Shown piece by piece: positions 1 through 10,410 of a DNA stretch of 64,000 bases (position 1 is the stretch's first letter; every line of letters starts with the position of its first letter). A model generated the notes under the pieces. It was not told where the DNA came from, did no database searches, and saw only the letters and a list, made by a program, of their open reading frames with translations. Source of the DNA: Gleimia hominis (GTDB lineage Bacteria; Actinomycetota; Actinomycetes; Actinomycetales; Actinomycetaceae). The position numbers and the translations under genes are program-made. The DNA lies in the NCBI RefSeq assembly GCF_002871945.2, contig NZ_CP126963.1, positions 1,178,001 through 1,242,000 of the forward strand. The letters are read 5' to 3'.

Positions 1-354
1 CGCCTCAAGCAACAAATTCGTATCCACCTGCGGTGGCAACGGCAACTGCACAATGTAGCCCGTGAGCGCCGGATTGCGATTAAACGCCTCAATCGAACGC
101 AAAATCTGCTCCTGCGTGGCGGACTGCGGTAAGTCAATGCGGAACGATTCGATCCCCACTTCCTTACAGTCCCGGTGTTTGCCCGCCACGTACGCTTGCG
201 AAGCTGGATCCTGCCCCACCAAAATCGTTCCCAAACCTGGGGTTATACCTTTATTCTTGAGGTCCTGCACCCGGGCCTTCAGTTCGTTCTTAATCTGCGC
301 GGCGCAACGCTTCCCATCTAAAGGCTTCGCCGCTCCTGCCCACGGATACCTCAT
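1..354 (-). CDS. folD: Bifunctional methylenetetrahydrofolate dehydrogenase/cyclohydrolase, N-terminal part (cut by window edge)
   Basis: FolD oxidises 5,10-methylene-THF to 5,10-methenyl-THF and hydrolyses it to 10-formyl-THF in the cytoplasm. Only the first 118 residues lie in the window; the C-terminal Rossmann half is beyond base 1. The reverse strand reads [20 protein letters not shown], then [20 protein letters not shown] with the substrate-site Tyr and the catalytic-type Lys, and later [11 protein letters not shown], which is the FolD QLPLP signature. The ATG overlaps the TGA of glyA (ATGA), so translation is probably coupled to glyA, which supplies its substrate. Identification is from motifs and is firm; the missing C-terminus cannot be judged. 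Confidence 0.93.
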   Translation of the reverse strand, partial: MRYPWAGAAKPLDGKRCAAQIKNELKARVQDLKNKGITPGLGTILVGQDPASQAYVAGKHRDCKEVGIESFRIDLPQSATQEQILRSIEAFNRNPALTGYIVQLPLPPQVDTNLLLEA

Positions 355-1634
355 TGCTGCAACCCTTCGTACAGTGGGAACGCGTCCGTCAACGCTTTCA
401 CGCGGCCACGCAACCGTTCGGTGTCCACCTGGCCGGCCGCCGCTTGCACCAGGGTCTGCGCAATAATATCGGCAACTTCTTCAAACTCGGCGGCGCCAAA
501 CCCACGGGTTGCAAGCGCCGGCGTGCCAAGACGCAAACCCGAAGTAACGCGGGGTGGGCGCGGGTCAAACGGCACTGCGTTACGATTCACGGTGATCCCA
601 ACTGCGTGCAACGCATCCTCACCTTCTTGCCCATTCAACTTAGAATTGCGCATGTCCACTAGCACCAAGTGCACGTCCGTCCCCCCGGTAACCAGGGTAA
701 TGCCCGCACGTTTCACATCATCTTGCAACAACCGGCCCGCAATGATGCGCGCCCCCTCAACAGTGCGGCGCTGCCGGTCTTTAAACTCCTCGGTTTGCGC
801 CACCTTCATAGACACCGCTTTCGCAGCCACCACATGCATGAGCGGCCCGCCCTGCTGACCGGGAAACACCGCGGAGTTCAGTTTCTTCCCCAGCTCCGGG
901 TCGCGCGAAAGGATCATTCCGGACCGCGGCCCACCAATCGTCTTGTGCACCGTGGTGGTCACCACGTCCGCGTACGGCACCGGGTTTGGATGCAAACCCG
1001 CAGCCACTAAGCCAGCAAAATGCGCCATATCCACCCACAGGTAAGCTCCCACCTCATCGGCAATCTCGCGGAACGCTTGGAAATCCAACACTCGTGGGTA
1101 AGCGGACCAGCCGGCAATAATCACCTTCGGCTTATGCTCGATGGCAGCGGCTCGAACCTCATCCATTTCAATACGCATGGACTTCTCGTTCACGTGGTAA
1201 AACTGGGCGTCGTACAGTTTGCCCGAAAAGTTCAGCCGCATCCCGTGCGACAGGTGCCCCCCGTTATCTAACGCGAGCCCCAGAATCGTGTCCCCAGGTT
1301 TAGCGAGCGCAGCTAAAACCGCCGCGTTCGCTTGCGAACCCGAATGGGGTTGCACGTTTGCGTACTGCGCGTCGAACACTTCCTTAGCGCGTTCGATCGC
1401 CAAGTTCTCCGCGATATCCACCTGCTCACAACCACCGTAGTAACGGCGCCCAGGGTAGCCTTCCGCGTACTTATTCGTCAGCACCGACCCCTGTGCCTGC
1501 AGCACGGCTCGGGGCACGAAGTTTTCCGACGCGATCATTTCCAAAGTTCCGCGTTGACGCTCAAGCTCACCATCTAGAACCTGTGCGATTTGAGGATCAA
1601 GTTCCGCCAAGGGCAGATCATTAAGTTTTGTCAC
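351..1634 (-). CDS. glyA: Serine hydroxymethyltransferase
   Basis: PLP enzyme that converts serine and THF to glycine and 5,10-methylene-THF, the main entry of one-carbon units. The protein is 427 residues, normal for the family. Visible motifs are [18 protein letters not shown] near residue 60, the cofactor region [13 protein letters not shown], and [16 protein letters not shown] holding the Schiff-base Lys near residue 229. The start is taken as GTG at 1634 because AGGAGG lies at 1640-1645, five bases upstream; an upstream ATG at 1670 would add 12 residues with no family similarity. folD follows with a 4-base overlap, so the two form one unit, and purU lies just upstream on the same strand. 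Confidence 0.96.
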   Translation of the reverse strand: MTKLNDLPLAELDPQIAQVLDGELERQRGTLEMIASENFVPRAVLQAQGSVLTNKYAEGYPGRRYYGGCEQVDIAENLAIERAKEVFDAQYANVQPHSGSQANAAVLAALAKPGDTILGLALDNGGHLSHGMRLNFSGKLYDAQFYHVNEKSMRIEMDEVRAAAIEHKPKVIIAGWSAYPRVLDFQAFREIADEVGAYLWVDMAHFAGLVAAGLHPNPVPYADVVTTTVHKTIGGPRSGMILSRDPELGKKLNSAVFPGQQGGPLMHVVAAKAVSMKVAQTEEFKDRQRRTVEGARIIAGRLLQDDVKRAGITLVTGGTDVHLVLVDMRNSKLNGQEGEDALHAVGITVNRNAVPFDPRPPRVTSGLRLGTPALATRGFGAAEFEEVADIIAQTLVQAAAGQVDTERLRGRVKALTDAFPLYEGLQQ

Positions 1635-1691
1635 GTAAACCTCCTGAAGTCCAGATTTAGTGTAACGCAATCACGCTTTTCCAGAATCCGA

Positions 1692-2546
1692 CTAGTCGAA
1701 AACTACGGTGCGGTCTCCGTTAAGCAGCACCCGGTGCTCACTGTGCCACCTCACCGCCTGAGCTAGGACCCGCCGCTCCACATCTTGCCCGCGCGCCACC
1801 AGGTCCTGCGTCGTATCCCGATGCGTTACCCGCGTGACGTCCTGTTCAATTATCGGCCCCTCATCCAAATCCGCAGTCACGTAATGAGCGGTTGCCCCTA
1901 TCAGTTTCACGCCCCGATCGTGTGCCTGCGCATACGGCCTCGCGCCTTTAAAAGACGGTAGGAACGAGTGGTGAATATTAATCACGTTGCCCTCTAATTC
2001 CCGGCACAGCTGTTCGGAAAGAATCTGCATGTACCGCGCCAAAACCACGAGTTCCACGCGTTCGGAATGCACTAGGTTCAGTAGTTCCCGCTCCGCTTTC
2101 GGTTTAGACTCTGGCGTAACGGGAATGCATAGAAAAGGCACGCCGTAGAACTGGGCGAGCGGTGCCAAATCCGGATGGTTCCCCACAACCGCCACCACGT
2201 TGATCGGCAGCTGCCCCTCCCGATGGCGGTACAGCAGATCGGACAGGCAATGCCCTTCCCGCGACACCATAATTAGGGTACGCAGCTGCTCTCCCAACCC
2301 GTGCAGTTCCCACCGGGCCTCAAACTCCGCAGCGAACTCAGCCATGGCCTGCTCAATCCGGTGGCGGCCCGCCTCAATCGAAAGCTCCACGCGCATGAAG
2401 AACAGGTGCGTATGCGGATCACCGAACTGCTGGGATTGAATAATGTTCCCACCCGCAGCTGCGATCAGTCCCGTCACTCTAGCTACGATACCGGGACGGT
2501 CGGAGCAAGAAAGGGTCAGCACGAAAGCGTCATCGTTAGATTCCAT
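1692..2546 (-). CDS. purU: Formyltetrahydrofolate deformylase
   Basis: PurU hydrolyses 10-formyl-THF to THF and formate and balances the one-carbon pool. The 284-residue protein has an N-terminal ACT domain (about residues 5-85, starting VLTLSCSDRPGIVARVTG) and a formyltransferase-fold domain with VINIHHSFLPSFKGARPY and the GATAHYV/DLDEGPIIEQD segments, which hold the Asn/His/Asp catalytic set known in this fold. The ATG at 2546 is preferred: the frame stays open to 2585, but the extra residues overlap an inverted repeat and are outside the ACT fold. It sits upstream of glyA-folD on the same strand with about 57 bp between, so co-transcription is plausible. Confidence 0.93.
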   Translation of the reverse strand: MESNDDAFVLTLSCSDRPGIVARVTGLIAAAGGNIIQSQQFGDPHTHLFFMRVELSIEAGRHRIEQAMAEFAAEFEARWELHGLGEQLRTLIMVSREGHCLSDLLYRHREGQLPINVVAVVGNHPDLAPLAQFYGVPFLCIPVTPESKPKAERELLNLVHSERVELVVLARYMQILSEQLCRELEGNVINIHHSFLPSFKGARPYAQAHDRGVKLIGATAHYVTADLDEGPIIEQDVTRVTHRDTTQDLVARGQDVERRVLAQAVRWHSEHRVLLNGDRTVVFD

Positions 2547-2583
2547 AGCCCTAACCATAGGACACTTCGCGCTCTCCACGCCC

Positions 2584-2625
2584 ACGCGTCCGCACTGTTG
2601 CGTCGGGTGTTAAGCCCGGACGCGT
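2584..2625 (-). terminator. Inverted repeat downstream of the GpsA-like gene
   Basis: ACGCGTCCG at 2584-2592 pairs with CGGACGCGT at 2617-2625 (9 bp, 24-base loop). It lies between the GpsA-like stop (2685) and the purU start (2546). It could end the upstream transcript or form a purU leader hairpin. There is no clear U tract, so the call is tentative. Confidence 0.35.
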
Positions 2626-2684
2626 CCGATTATCGAGTTGAACTGACCCGCATCGGAGCCGGCCCGGGCACGTGTGCCCTCAGG

Positions 2685-3746
2685 CTACTTTTCGCCTCCG
2701 AAGAATTTGGACCACGGCATGTCCAGGGGCGCGTCCTCTTCAATGATTGAGTACAGGTAGCGGCACAGGGGGAAGTCCTGTGGTTTCACCACACCTCGTT
2801 CCGTCAGTGGTTTCAACGCGCCCCCAACCACGCGGATCGCGTTAACACCTTCCAGGGTCACGCCTTTCATGAGCGAATCGCGGACCTCCGAGAACGGGCG
2901 CCCCTGCCCCACGAATTCACCAGCGCGCACGTTGCGCCCGCCCATGGAGGTTACGAACATGTCCCCAACCCCGCCTAGGCCATCGGAGGTTTCTGGCACC
3001 CCGCCCAGCAGCTGCATGAACTGGCGCAGTTCCTTCTGCCCCTGCGCAAAAACGGCTGCGTTGTAGTTGTAACGAATGTACCGGTCGTCCTGCTTACCTT
3101 CTTTAATTGTCAGGCCCTGCCCAAGCCCTGCGGCGAACGCGTAAATGTTCTTCATGCACGCCCCGATTTCGTGGCCCAAGAAGTCTGTTGACGTCCACAC
3201 GTGGTAGTAATCCGTGCGGAACAGGCCTGCTAAGTAGTCGAGTGCCGCCTGGTCCTCACCGCAAAAAACTACGCACGTATCGTGATGCACCGCCAGTTCC
3301 CCCGCAATGGAAGGCCCCACAATCGCTGACCACGACACGGAATCGCGCAGCTCGGGCGTAAAGTAGGTTTTCAGCACGTCCGGCAGCATGTGCAGCGTAC
3401 CGTCTTCGTCCGCTTCCATTCCCTTGGTGATCGACAGCACGCGCATACCTGGTTTAACCAGTTGCGACAGGTGTTTGCCCGCAAAATGCACGCCGAACGA
3501 GTTCACTCCCGACATTGCCACGTCCGCACCTTCAAACGCTTCATCCGCGTCTTCCAGCTGGTAGGCCGTGACCCCGTCGTTCACCTTCAACCCCAGATTC
3601 GGGTGGGTCCCATCCTTTTGGATAGATGCGATTATATCTTGGTCCAGGTGCGTACCCACCAGGTGAACTTCGTGCCCATTTTCAGTCAGTGGAAATGTCA
3701 ACGCGGTCGCCATGATGCCCGCACCGAGGATCGCTATTTTCGCCAT
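2685..3746 (-). CDS. NAD(P)-dependent glycerol-3-phosphate dehydrogenase-like protein
   Basis: A 353-residue cytoplasmic dehydrogenase of the GpsA family. It starts MAKIAILGAGIMATAL, a Rossmann GxGxxxA dinucleotide site, has IVGPSIAGELA in the middle, and ACMKNIYAFAAGLGQG with the conserved catalytic-type Lys near residue 199. The start at 3746 is chosen over the ATG at 3752 because AAAGGAG is then about 7 bases upstream. A SorC regulator ends 17 bp upstream and reads the same way, which is unusual for housekeeping gpsA. The real substrate may therefore be a polyol or ketose phosphate. Family membership is firm; use in phospholipid synthesis is uncertain. Confidence 0.82.
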   Translation of the reverse strand: MAKIAILGAGIMATALTFPLTENGHEVHLVGTHLDQDIIASIQKDGTHPNLGLKVNDGVTAYQLEDADEAFEGADVAMSGVNSFGVHFAGKHLSQLVKPGMRVLSITKGMEADEDGTLHMLPDVLKTYFTPELRDSVSWSAIVGPSIAGELAVHHDTCVVFCGEDQAALDYLAGLFRTDYYHVWTSTDFLGHEIGACMKNIYAFAAGLGQGLTIKEGKQDDRYIRYNYNAAVFAQGQKELRQFMQLLGGVPETSDGLGGVGDMFVTSMGGRNVRAGEFVGQGRPFSEVRDSLMKGVTLEGVNAIRVVGGALKPLTERGVVKPQDFPLCRYLYSIIEEDAPLDMPWSKFFGGEK

Positions 3747-3763
3747 ATTCATTCTCCTTTTAA

Positions 3764-4747
3764 TTACTGTTTTTGAAACCTATTTTTGCTTGAGGGGGTC
3801 GCTACATCTAAATCCCGTGCCCCCTGCGGAGTGTTTGCACAGCCATCCAGTACGCGGCGCGCCACGGTGGCGTCGGTGATCACCACGCGGGCATACCCAC
3901 CGGCTAAAACGGCGCTGAGTGCCGGTGCTTTCTCAACCTCATCGACAATGGCTATCGCGTGGGCTTGCCGCAGCTGCTGCAGTGAAATTGAAATCGTGCG
4001 GTTCTCAAGGGATTGCGAAAGGGGCACACCGTTTGCATCCACGTAGTGCGACAGCACGTCTGCGACGCCCTGACGGTTTTGAATTGCTTCAATTGCGCTG
4101 GCGTCCAAGTAGCCGGATTCAACCAGCACCGAATCTACGGACACGGCTCCGGGTGAGTAGATGATGTGCTCAGCTTCCGCGGCGTTCACCAGGGTGCGGG
4201 CAATACTCGGTTCGCCGCGCAGCGCGTCCCCAAGTGTTTTATTTGCCGTGATGGCCGGGGCCGGTAGGGAGTACCCCACCCCGGGGGCGCGGCGGGCCAT
4301 CACCCCGATTGAACGGGACACCGCTTCGTCCCCCGTTTGCACGGGGCCGCCGTTGGTTTGGTAAATCTTCGCGTTAGGTGCCCAGCCTTGCGGTAGTTCC
4401 TCCGCCACCCGTCCGACTGTTCGCCCCCACGACACCGCCACGCGTTTTGGTGTTGGCTCCAGATCCGCCAGGTAACGCGCCGCCACTTGCGCCACATTCC
4501 CCGCGTCAGGGGACGCCACCACGATCGCACGCTCCAGGTGGAAGCCCTGTTCCAGCCCTTGTTCCAGCTCCCGGTTACGGGCCCGCGGGTGATTAATCGT
4601 GATCGTCACTAAGCCGCTCGCGCGGGCTTGCTCCAGCAATCGCCCGACGGTCCAGCGGGTGCAGCCGAGTTTTTTCCCAATCGCAGACTGGGTTTGTCCC
4701 TCAAAGTAATAAAGTTCGGCGGCGGTCACCATGTCGTCTTCGCGCAT
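3764..4747 (-). CDS. SorC/DeoR-type (CggR-like) sugar-phosphate-responsive transcriptional regulator
   Basis: 327 residues. The N-terminal helix-turn-helix is MVTAAELYYFEGQTQSAIGK followed by KLGCTRWTVGRLLEQARASG (about residues 6-50). It is followed by a sugar-binding domain with GRTVGRVAEELP, TNGGPVQ, and DGVADVLSHYVDANGVPL-like segments typical of SorC proteins, which bind phosphorylated sugars. The start at 4747 is set by GGAGGAGG about 11 bases upstream; the frame stays open to 4852. It is transcribed just ahead of the GpsA-like gene and probably controls it and itself through the repeated sites at 4800-4855. The effector cannot be told from the sequence. Confidence 0.85.
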   Translation of the reverse strand: MREDDMVTAAELYYFEGQTQSAIGKKLGCTRWTVGRLLEQARASGLVTITINHPRARNRELEQGLEQGFHLERAIVVASPDAGNVAQVAARYLADLEPTPKRVAVSWGRTVGRVAEELPQGWAPNAKIYQTNGGPVQTGDEAVSRSIGVMARRAPGVGYSLPAPAITANKTLGDALRGEPSIARTLVNAAEAEHIIYSPGAVSVDSVLVESGYLDASAIEAIQNRQGVADVLSHYVDANGVPLSQSLENRTISISLQQLRQAHAIAIVDEVEKAPALSAVLAGGYARVVITDATVARRVLDGCANTPQGARDLDVATPSSKNRFQKQ

Positions 4748-4799
4748 CGGATTACCCGCCTCCTCCGGCAAAATCGTCGCTTCGCAGCTAAGCTGTGAC

Positions 4800-4855
4800 G
4801 CCCGCGGATTTGTGCATAAAGCCCGCCGCATATAGCCCGCGGCTTTTTGCATATA
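4800..4855 (-). promoter_or_regulatory. Duplicated operator-like sites upstream of the SorC regulator
   Basis: Two 21-bp direct repeats at 4800-4820 and 4835-4855 agree at 18 of 21 positions (core CCGCGG..TTTNTGCATA), and a shorter related piece (GCCCGCCGCATATA) fills the 14 bp between. The 35-bp offset and the position 53-108 bp upstream of the regulator start fit an autoregulatory operator. The link to SorC is inference. Confidence 0.45.
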
Positions 4856-5021
4856 TCTGCAAGCTCACCTCCAGCATGCCACACGAGTGCGCACATGTGT
4901 ACACGAACGCCAATTCTGCTCATAAGTGCAGGCTTCTTGAAAGAAAGTGGTTTTGAGCGCCAGCTTATTGTGCGTCGAGACAGCAGTTCTCTATCACCTG
5001 CACTTCCAGCGGCATAAGAGT

Positions 5022-5060
5022 GCGCGCCTGGGGGGCCAATTGGCCACTCCCCAGGCGCGC
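5022..5060 (-). terminator. Hairpin downstream of mdh
   Basis: GCGCGCCTGGGG at 5022-5033 pairs perfectly with CCCCAGGCGCGC at 5049-5060. The 15-base loop contains a second palindrome, GGCCAATTGGCC. It starts 28 bp past the mdh stop. The following minus-strand bases are only mildly T-rich, so it may be a U-poor actinobacterial terminator. Confidence 0.7.
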
Positions 5061-5087
5061 TTAGTGTTAGCAGCTGTAATCTCGTGG

Positions 5088-6107
<1,020 letters not shown>

Positions 6108-6157
6108 TCATTACTAATATTAGTGCGCTCCCCTACTTCGAGAGCGCGAAAGTGGTC

Positions 6158-7819
6158 CTAGTTATCCCGCTTCTCCAAGTAGTACTGAATCAGCCCGGCA
6201 GTGGAACTATCCTGCTGGTCAATCACCGACTTATCGCCCCCAACCGCAGGTGTAAGCTCTTTGGCAAGCTGCTTACCCAGCTCCACGCCCCATTGGTCGA
6301 ACGAATCAATGCCCCACACAACTCCTTGCGTGAACGTGATGTGCTCGTAAAGTGCGATCAACTCTCCCAGCGTCCGCGCATCCAAACGCCGCGCCATAAT
6401 GGACGTTGTCGGCCGGTTACCCGCGAACACCCGGGCCGGCACAATCGCCTCATCCGTGCCTTCTGCCCGCACCTCGCTCGCAGTCTTGCCGAACGCCAAC
6501 GCCCGGGTCTGCGCGAAGAAGTTCGACAAGAATAGTTCGTGCATGTCTGCTTCCCCATCACGGTACGGCGCCTTCGTGTTCGCAAACGCAATGAAGTCCG
6601 CCGGAATCAGCCGCGTCCCCTGGTGAATCAACTGGAAGAACGCGTGCTGACCGTTAGTACCTGGCTCCCCCCAGAACACTTCCCCCGTATCGTAGGTAAC
6701 CGGGCTTCCATCTGCCCGCACGCCCTTACCGTTCGACTCCATGGTGAGCTGCTGCAAATACCCGGGGAACCGATGCAGGTACTGCGAGTACGGCAGCACG
6801 GCATGCGAATGCGCCCCCAAAAAGTTGGTGTACCAAACATTCAACAGCCCCATGAGTGCGGGCACGTTCTGTTCCAGCGGTGCGGACTTGAAATGCTCAT
6901 CCATCGCGTGGAAACCCGCCAAGAACTCACGGAACACATCCGGCCCAAACACGATCGCCAAGGACGTGCCCACAGCCGAGTCCACCGAGTAGCGGCCGCC
7001 AACCCAATCCCAGAACCCAAACGCGTTCTGCGGGTCAATCCCAAAGGCCTCCACCTTATCCAGCGCCGTGGAAACCGCCGCGAAATGCGACCGCACCGCC
7101 TGCGCCTCATCAACCTCCGGATCCACCTTCCGCAACGAATCCAACAGCCAGCCGCGCACCACCCGCGCGTTCGTCAGCGTCTCCAATGTCGTGAACGTCT
7201 TCGAGGCCACCAGCACCAACGTGGTTTCCGGATTCAAATCCGCCAGCTTCTCCGCGGCGTCCTGCGGATCAATATTAGAAATGTAACGCGCATCCATCCC
7301 CTTGCTCGCATAGGGTTTCAACGCCTCATACACCATCACGGGCCCCAGGTCTGAACCACCGATCCCGATGTTCACAACCGTCTTAATTAACTTACCCGTA
7401 ACACCCTTGCGTTCCCCATTGCGGATCTGGTTAGCAAACGCGTAGATCCGCGCCAATTCCTCATGAACATCCGAAACCACGTCCTGACCATCCACCCGCA
7501 ACTGCGCATCCGCTGGAAGGCGCAACGCCGTGTGTAAAACTGCGCGGTCCTCCGTCACATTAATGTGCTCCCCACGCAGCATCGCTTCCCGATGGCCTTC
7601 CAAATCCACTTGGCGCGCCAAATCCGTCAGCAACTCCACCAGCTCGTCATCCACCAGGTTCTTCGACAAATCCACATGCAAATCAGCAGCATCAAAACTG
7701 AACTTCTGGTACCGCTGCGGGTCCTGCTCGAACCACTCCCGCAAGTTCGGCGTAAACTGCGCTGCCTTCTGCTTCAGGGCCTGCCACGCCTCCAACTTCG
7801 TGGGATCCACAATGTTCAC
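6158..7819 (-). CDS. pgi: Glucose-6-phosphate isomerase
   Basis: Interconverts glucose 6-phosphate and fructose 6-phosphate. 553 residues, typical of the long bacterial/eukaryotic-like form. Visible motifs: [19 protein letters not shown] (sugar-phosphate site), [18 protein letters not shown], and the C-terminal [18 protein letters not shown] signature with its conserved Lys. GTG at 7819 is preferred as start because AGAGG is about 9 bases upstream; an in-frame TTG at 7825 is also possible. The phosphofructokinase gene ends 14 bases upstream, so the two consecutive glycolytic steps are almost certainly one operon. Confidence 0.96.
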   Translation of the reverse strand: MNIVDPTKLEAWQALKQKAAQFTPNLREWFEQDPQRYQKFSFDAADLHVDLSKNLVDDELVELLTDLARQVDLEGHREAMLRGEHINVTEDRAVLHTALRLPADAQLRVDGQDVVSDVHEELARIYAFANQIRNGERKGVTGKLIKTVVNIGIGGSDLGPVMVYEALKPYASKGMDARYISNIDPQDAAEKLADLNPETTLVLVASKTFTTLETLTNARVVRGWLLDSLRKVDPEVDEAQAVRSHFAAVSTALDKVEAFGIDPQNAFGFWDWVGGRYSVDSAVGTSLAIVFGPDVFREFLAGFHAMDEHFKSAPLEQNVPALMGLLNVWYTNFLGAHSHAVLPYSQYLHRFPGYLQQLTMESNGKGVRADGSPVTYDTGEVFWGEPGTNGQHAFFQLIHQGTRLIPADFIAFANTKAPYRDGEADMHELFLSNFFAQTRALAFGKTASEVRAEGTDEAIVPARVFAGNRPTTSIMARRLDARTLGELIALYEHITFTQGVVWGIDSFDQWGVELGKQLAKELTPAVGGDKSVIDQQDSSTAGLIQYYLEKRDN

Positions 7820-7833
7820 GATCAATATCCTCT

Positions 7834-10134
7834 CTAATATTGCGTTAACGAAACCGGGTCACCAATCGGAATGCGCGCGGGTTTACGTTTAACCCCCGGC
7901 ATCGACACCACGGGCACAACCGGTGCCAAACCCATCCACCATTGGCTAATGGGTCTCCTCGCCTCTAAATCTATCTCATCTAACATGTGCGTAACCGGGT
8001 GGGAACGAATCGTCCCCCCACTCTGCCCAATATAAAGCGCCTGCTTCTCTCCCCGCACCAGCAGCTGCGCTAGTTCACCAATCGCATTGAACACCAGGCG
8101 AGTCGCTAAAATCCGGTCGAACGCAGACGGGGCCCCACCCTGCTGCATGTGTCCCAACGCGGAATGGCGCACGTCGTAAAGCCCCTCCCCTTCAGACAGG
8201 AACACGCGCGCTAAAAACTCCCGGTTGTACCGCGGGTGCGCGTCCTCATTCCGCACCGCAAGGAACAGGCGGCGTCCATTTTGGAAGCTCTCTTTCAGAT
8301 TCTGCGCGTCTTCACTAATCGACGCTAAATCCTGCGGCTGCTCATTCAAATACACTTTCTCGGCCCCACTGGCCAGGCCTGCCATTAAAGCCAAGTACCC
8401 GCAGCGGCGCCCCATCGTGTCCGCCACAAAGCAGCGTTTAGACGCGGCCGCCGATTCTTTAATCCGATCCAGTGCCCACACCGCGTTGTTCAACGCCGTG
8501 TCCGCCCCGATTGACAGTTCTGAACCCGGCAGGTTGTTATCGATCGTGGCGGGCACCAGCATCATCGGAATGTTGAACGCGGGGTACCGGTCGCGTTCCG
8601 ACACCATGTTGTACACTGCCAGGTACGCGTTGAAACCACCGATTACCAGCAGGGCGTCAATGCGGTTATTCTCTATCGCACGCCCCAGCGCGTAGAACTC
8701 CTCCAGTTTCGGAATGTGCCGGCGCGTTCCCAGCTGCGCACCCCCTTTGAATGCCCAACCTTCCACATCCGACCACTTAAGAGTCTGCACGTTAGAATCC
8801 ATGAGGCCCTGGAATGAACCGTGGATTCCTACCATCTCCATCCCGGCTTCCAACCCAGCACGCACCGCCGTCCGAGCCGCCGTGTTCATCCCTGGTGCAA
8901 GCCCACCGACGTGCAAAATCCCCACGCGTTTCGCCCCCTCCGGCACGCCCTCAAGATCTTGAGGAGGTGTGGAAAGCACTTCATTAACGCGCACCATTTG
9001 GGTGAACGAAACTCCGCGTGCGCGAATGGCCTGGTCGAACTGCTTGTCTTTCACGAGGGCGGAAACGTTACGGGTTGCCTCTACCGCTTCCATGAGGGGA
9101 ATGCGGGTGAGCCGGTTGTGCCGCACCCCAATTATGTAAGCCGGATCATTCGGGTTAGCGTCCATGAGTTCTTGGGCCGCCCCGTACCCCATTAGGGTGG
9201 GCATCCACCGGTCGTACGCCGATGGGGTACCACCGCGTTGCACGTGCCCCAAAATGGTGATGCGCGCTTCCAGTTGCAGTTCATCTTTGATTGCCTGCGC
9301 CACATCGCGGGACGTGATGCGGTTCCCGTCCGCGTCCTGAGCTCCTTCGGCAACGATCACTATGGAATCGCGCCGGCCCGCCGCCCGGCCTTTCCGTAGT
9401 TTTTGCGCTAAGTCTGCCGCCCATTCTGAGGAAGGGGGATTCTCGGGGGTAAACACGTAGTCGGCGCCCCCCGCAACCGCGGCCATGAGGGGGAGGTACC
9501 CGCAGTGCCGCCCCATCACCTCAATAACGAATGTGCGCTGGTGGGAGGCAGCGGTGGAAGCGATATCGTCCATGGCCTCCAAGATCCGAGTTAACGCCGA
9601 GTCGGTTCCGATCGTCATGTCGGATCCAACGAGGTCATTATCAATCGACCCCACGAGCCCCACGATCATCAGCTGCGGGTGGGCCTGCGCGGTCTGCTCT
9701 GTGATCTGCCCATCCACCACCAGTTCCTGCACGAGTGATGGCCATTCTTCCCGGAACTCGTTCGTACCCGTGAGGGTCCCGTCTCCACCGATCACCACGA
9801 GTCGGTCAATGCCGCGTTCAATCAAGTTCTTGCACGCCGCCCGCAGCCCTTCGCGTTGCCGAAACGCAGCGCACCGCGCAGTGCCGATGACAGTGCCACC
9901 TTCGTTGAGGATCGAGGACACGTCCGACCAGTGCATCTGCCGGATCCCATCGCCCCCATCCACGGCGCCCTGCCACCCTTCGAGGATCGCGTACGGCTGC
10001 CCACCAAGTTCGAGGGTAGTGCGGGTAACAGCCCGCACCGCGGCATTCATGCCTTGCGCATCCCCACCCGAAGTGAGGATCCCAATGCGTTTCTTCCCGT
10101 CTGGTTTTGCTGCGCGTGTTTGAACCTTCGACAT
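7834..10134 (-). CDS. Two-domain 6-phosphofructokinase of the eukaryote-like type
   Basis: Phosphorylates fructose 6-phosphate. At 766 residues it is a tandem fusion of two PFK domains, about twice the usual bacterial length. The N-terminal half has [29 protein letters not shown] (the GGDG form that goes with ATP rather than pyrophosphate) and [15 protein letters not shown] with the catalytic Asp. The C-terminal half has [30 protein letters not shown] in place of GGDG, and [20 protein letters not shown]. This matches the layout of animal and fungal PFK, where the C half is regulatory. The ATG at 10134 follows AAGGGG; the frame is open to 10206. pgi follows in the same operon. Biochemical regulation is inference. 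Confidence 0.92.
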   Translation of the reverse strand: MSKVQTRAAKPDGKKRIGILTSGGDAQGMNAAVRAVTRTTLELGGQPYAILEGWQGAVDGGDGIRQMHWSDVSSILNEGGTVIGTARCAAFRQREGLRAACKNLIERGIDRLVVIGGDGTLTGTNEFREEWPSLVQELVVDGQITEQTAQAHPQLMIVGLVGSIDNDLVGSDMTIGTDSALTRILEAMDDIASTAASHQRTFVIEVMGRHCGYLPLMAAVAGGADYVFTPENPPSSEWAADLAQKLRKGRAAGRRDSIVIVAEGAQDADGNRITSRDVAQAIKDELQLEARITILGHVQRGGTPSAYDRWMPTLMGYGAAQELMDANPNDPAYIIGVRHNRLTRIPLMEAVEATRNVSALVKDKQFDQAIRARGVSFTQMVRVNEVLSTPPQDLEGVPEGAKRVGILHVGGLAPGMNTAARTAVRAGLEAGMEMVGIHGSFQGLMDSNVQTLKWSDVEGWAFKGGAQLGTRRHIPKLEEFYALGRAIENNRIDALLVIGGFNAYLAVYNMVSERDRYPAFNIPMMLVPATIDNNLPGSELSIGADTALNNAVWALDRIKESAAASKRCFVADTMGRRCGYLALMAGLASGAEKVYLNEQPQDLASISEDAQNLKESFQNGRRLFLAVRNEDAHPRYNREFLARVFLSEGEGLYDVRHSALGHMQQGGAPSAFDRILATRLVFNAIGELAQLLVRGEKQALYIGQSGGTIRSHPVTHMLDEIDLEARRPISQWWMGLAPVVPVVSMPGVKRKPARIPIGDPVSLTQY

Positions 10135-10300
10135 AGCACCCCTTCGGTTATGCGCCCGGCTACCTTCCAGGCGCCCCACACCATTATGTCGAACCCAGTG
10201 CCTCATGCGCGATCCCCAACACAGAATTCTTAGGTTTCAAAATAATCCTGTGGTGTACTCACGCTGGATTTCGGGCTAACGTCCCTCACTATTCGTTGCG

Positions 10301-10410
10301 GTTACGGATGCGGCGCACCTGTTGCCACGATTCCTTTGAGGTTACGGATGCGGCTCGCCTGCTGGCACGATCTCTTTTAGGTTACGGATGCGGCTCACCT
10401 GCTGGCGCGG
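10301..10410. repeat. 40-bp tandem repeat, about 2.75 copies
   Basis: Units start at 10301, 10341 and 10381, each with GTTACGGATGCGGC, an exact 40-bp period. They differ at a few positions and the third fades after about 10410. The repeats span the 3' end of the methyltransferase gene, whose TAA lies inside the middle copy. Confidence 0.9.

Noticed and set aside
6539..7354. Plus-strand 271-codon open frame
   Set aside because: Antisense shadow of pgi; Arg/His-rich composition typical of reversed GC-rich genes, no motif or Shine-Dalgarno.
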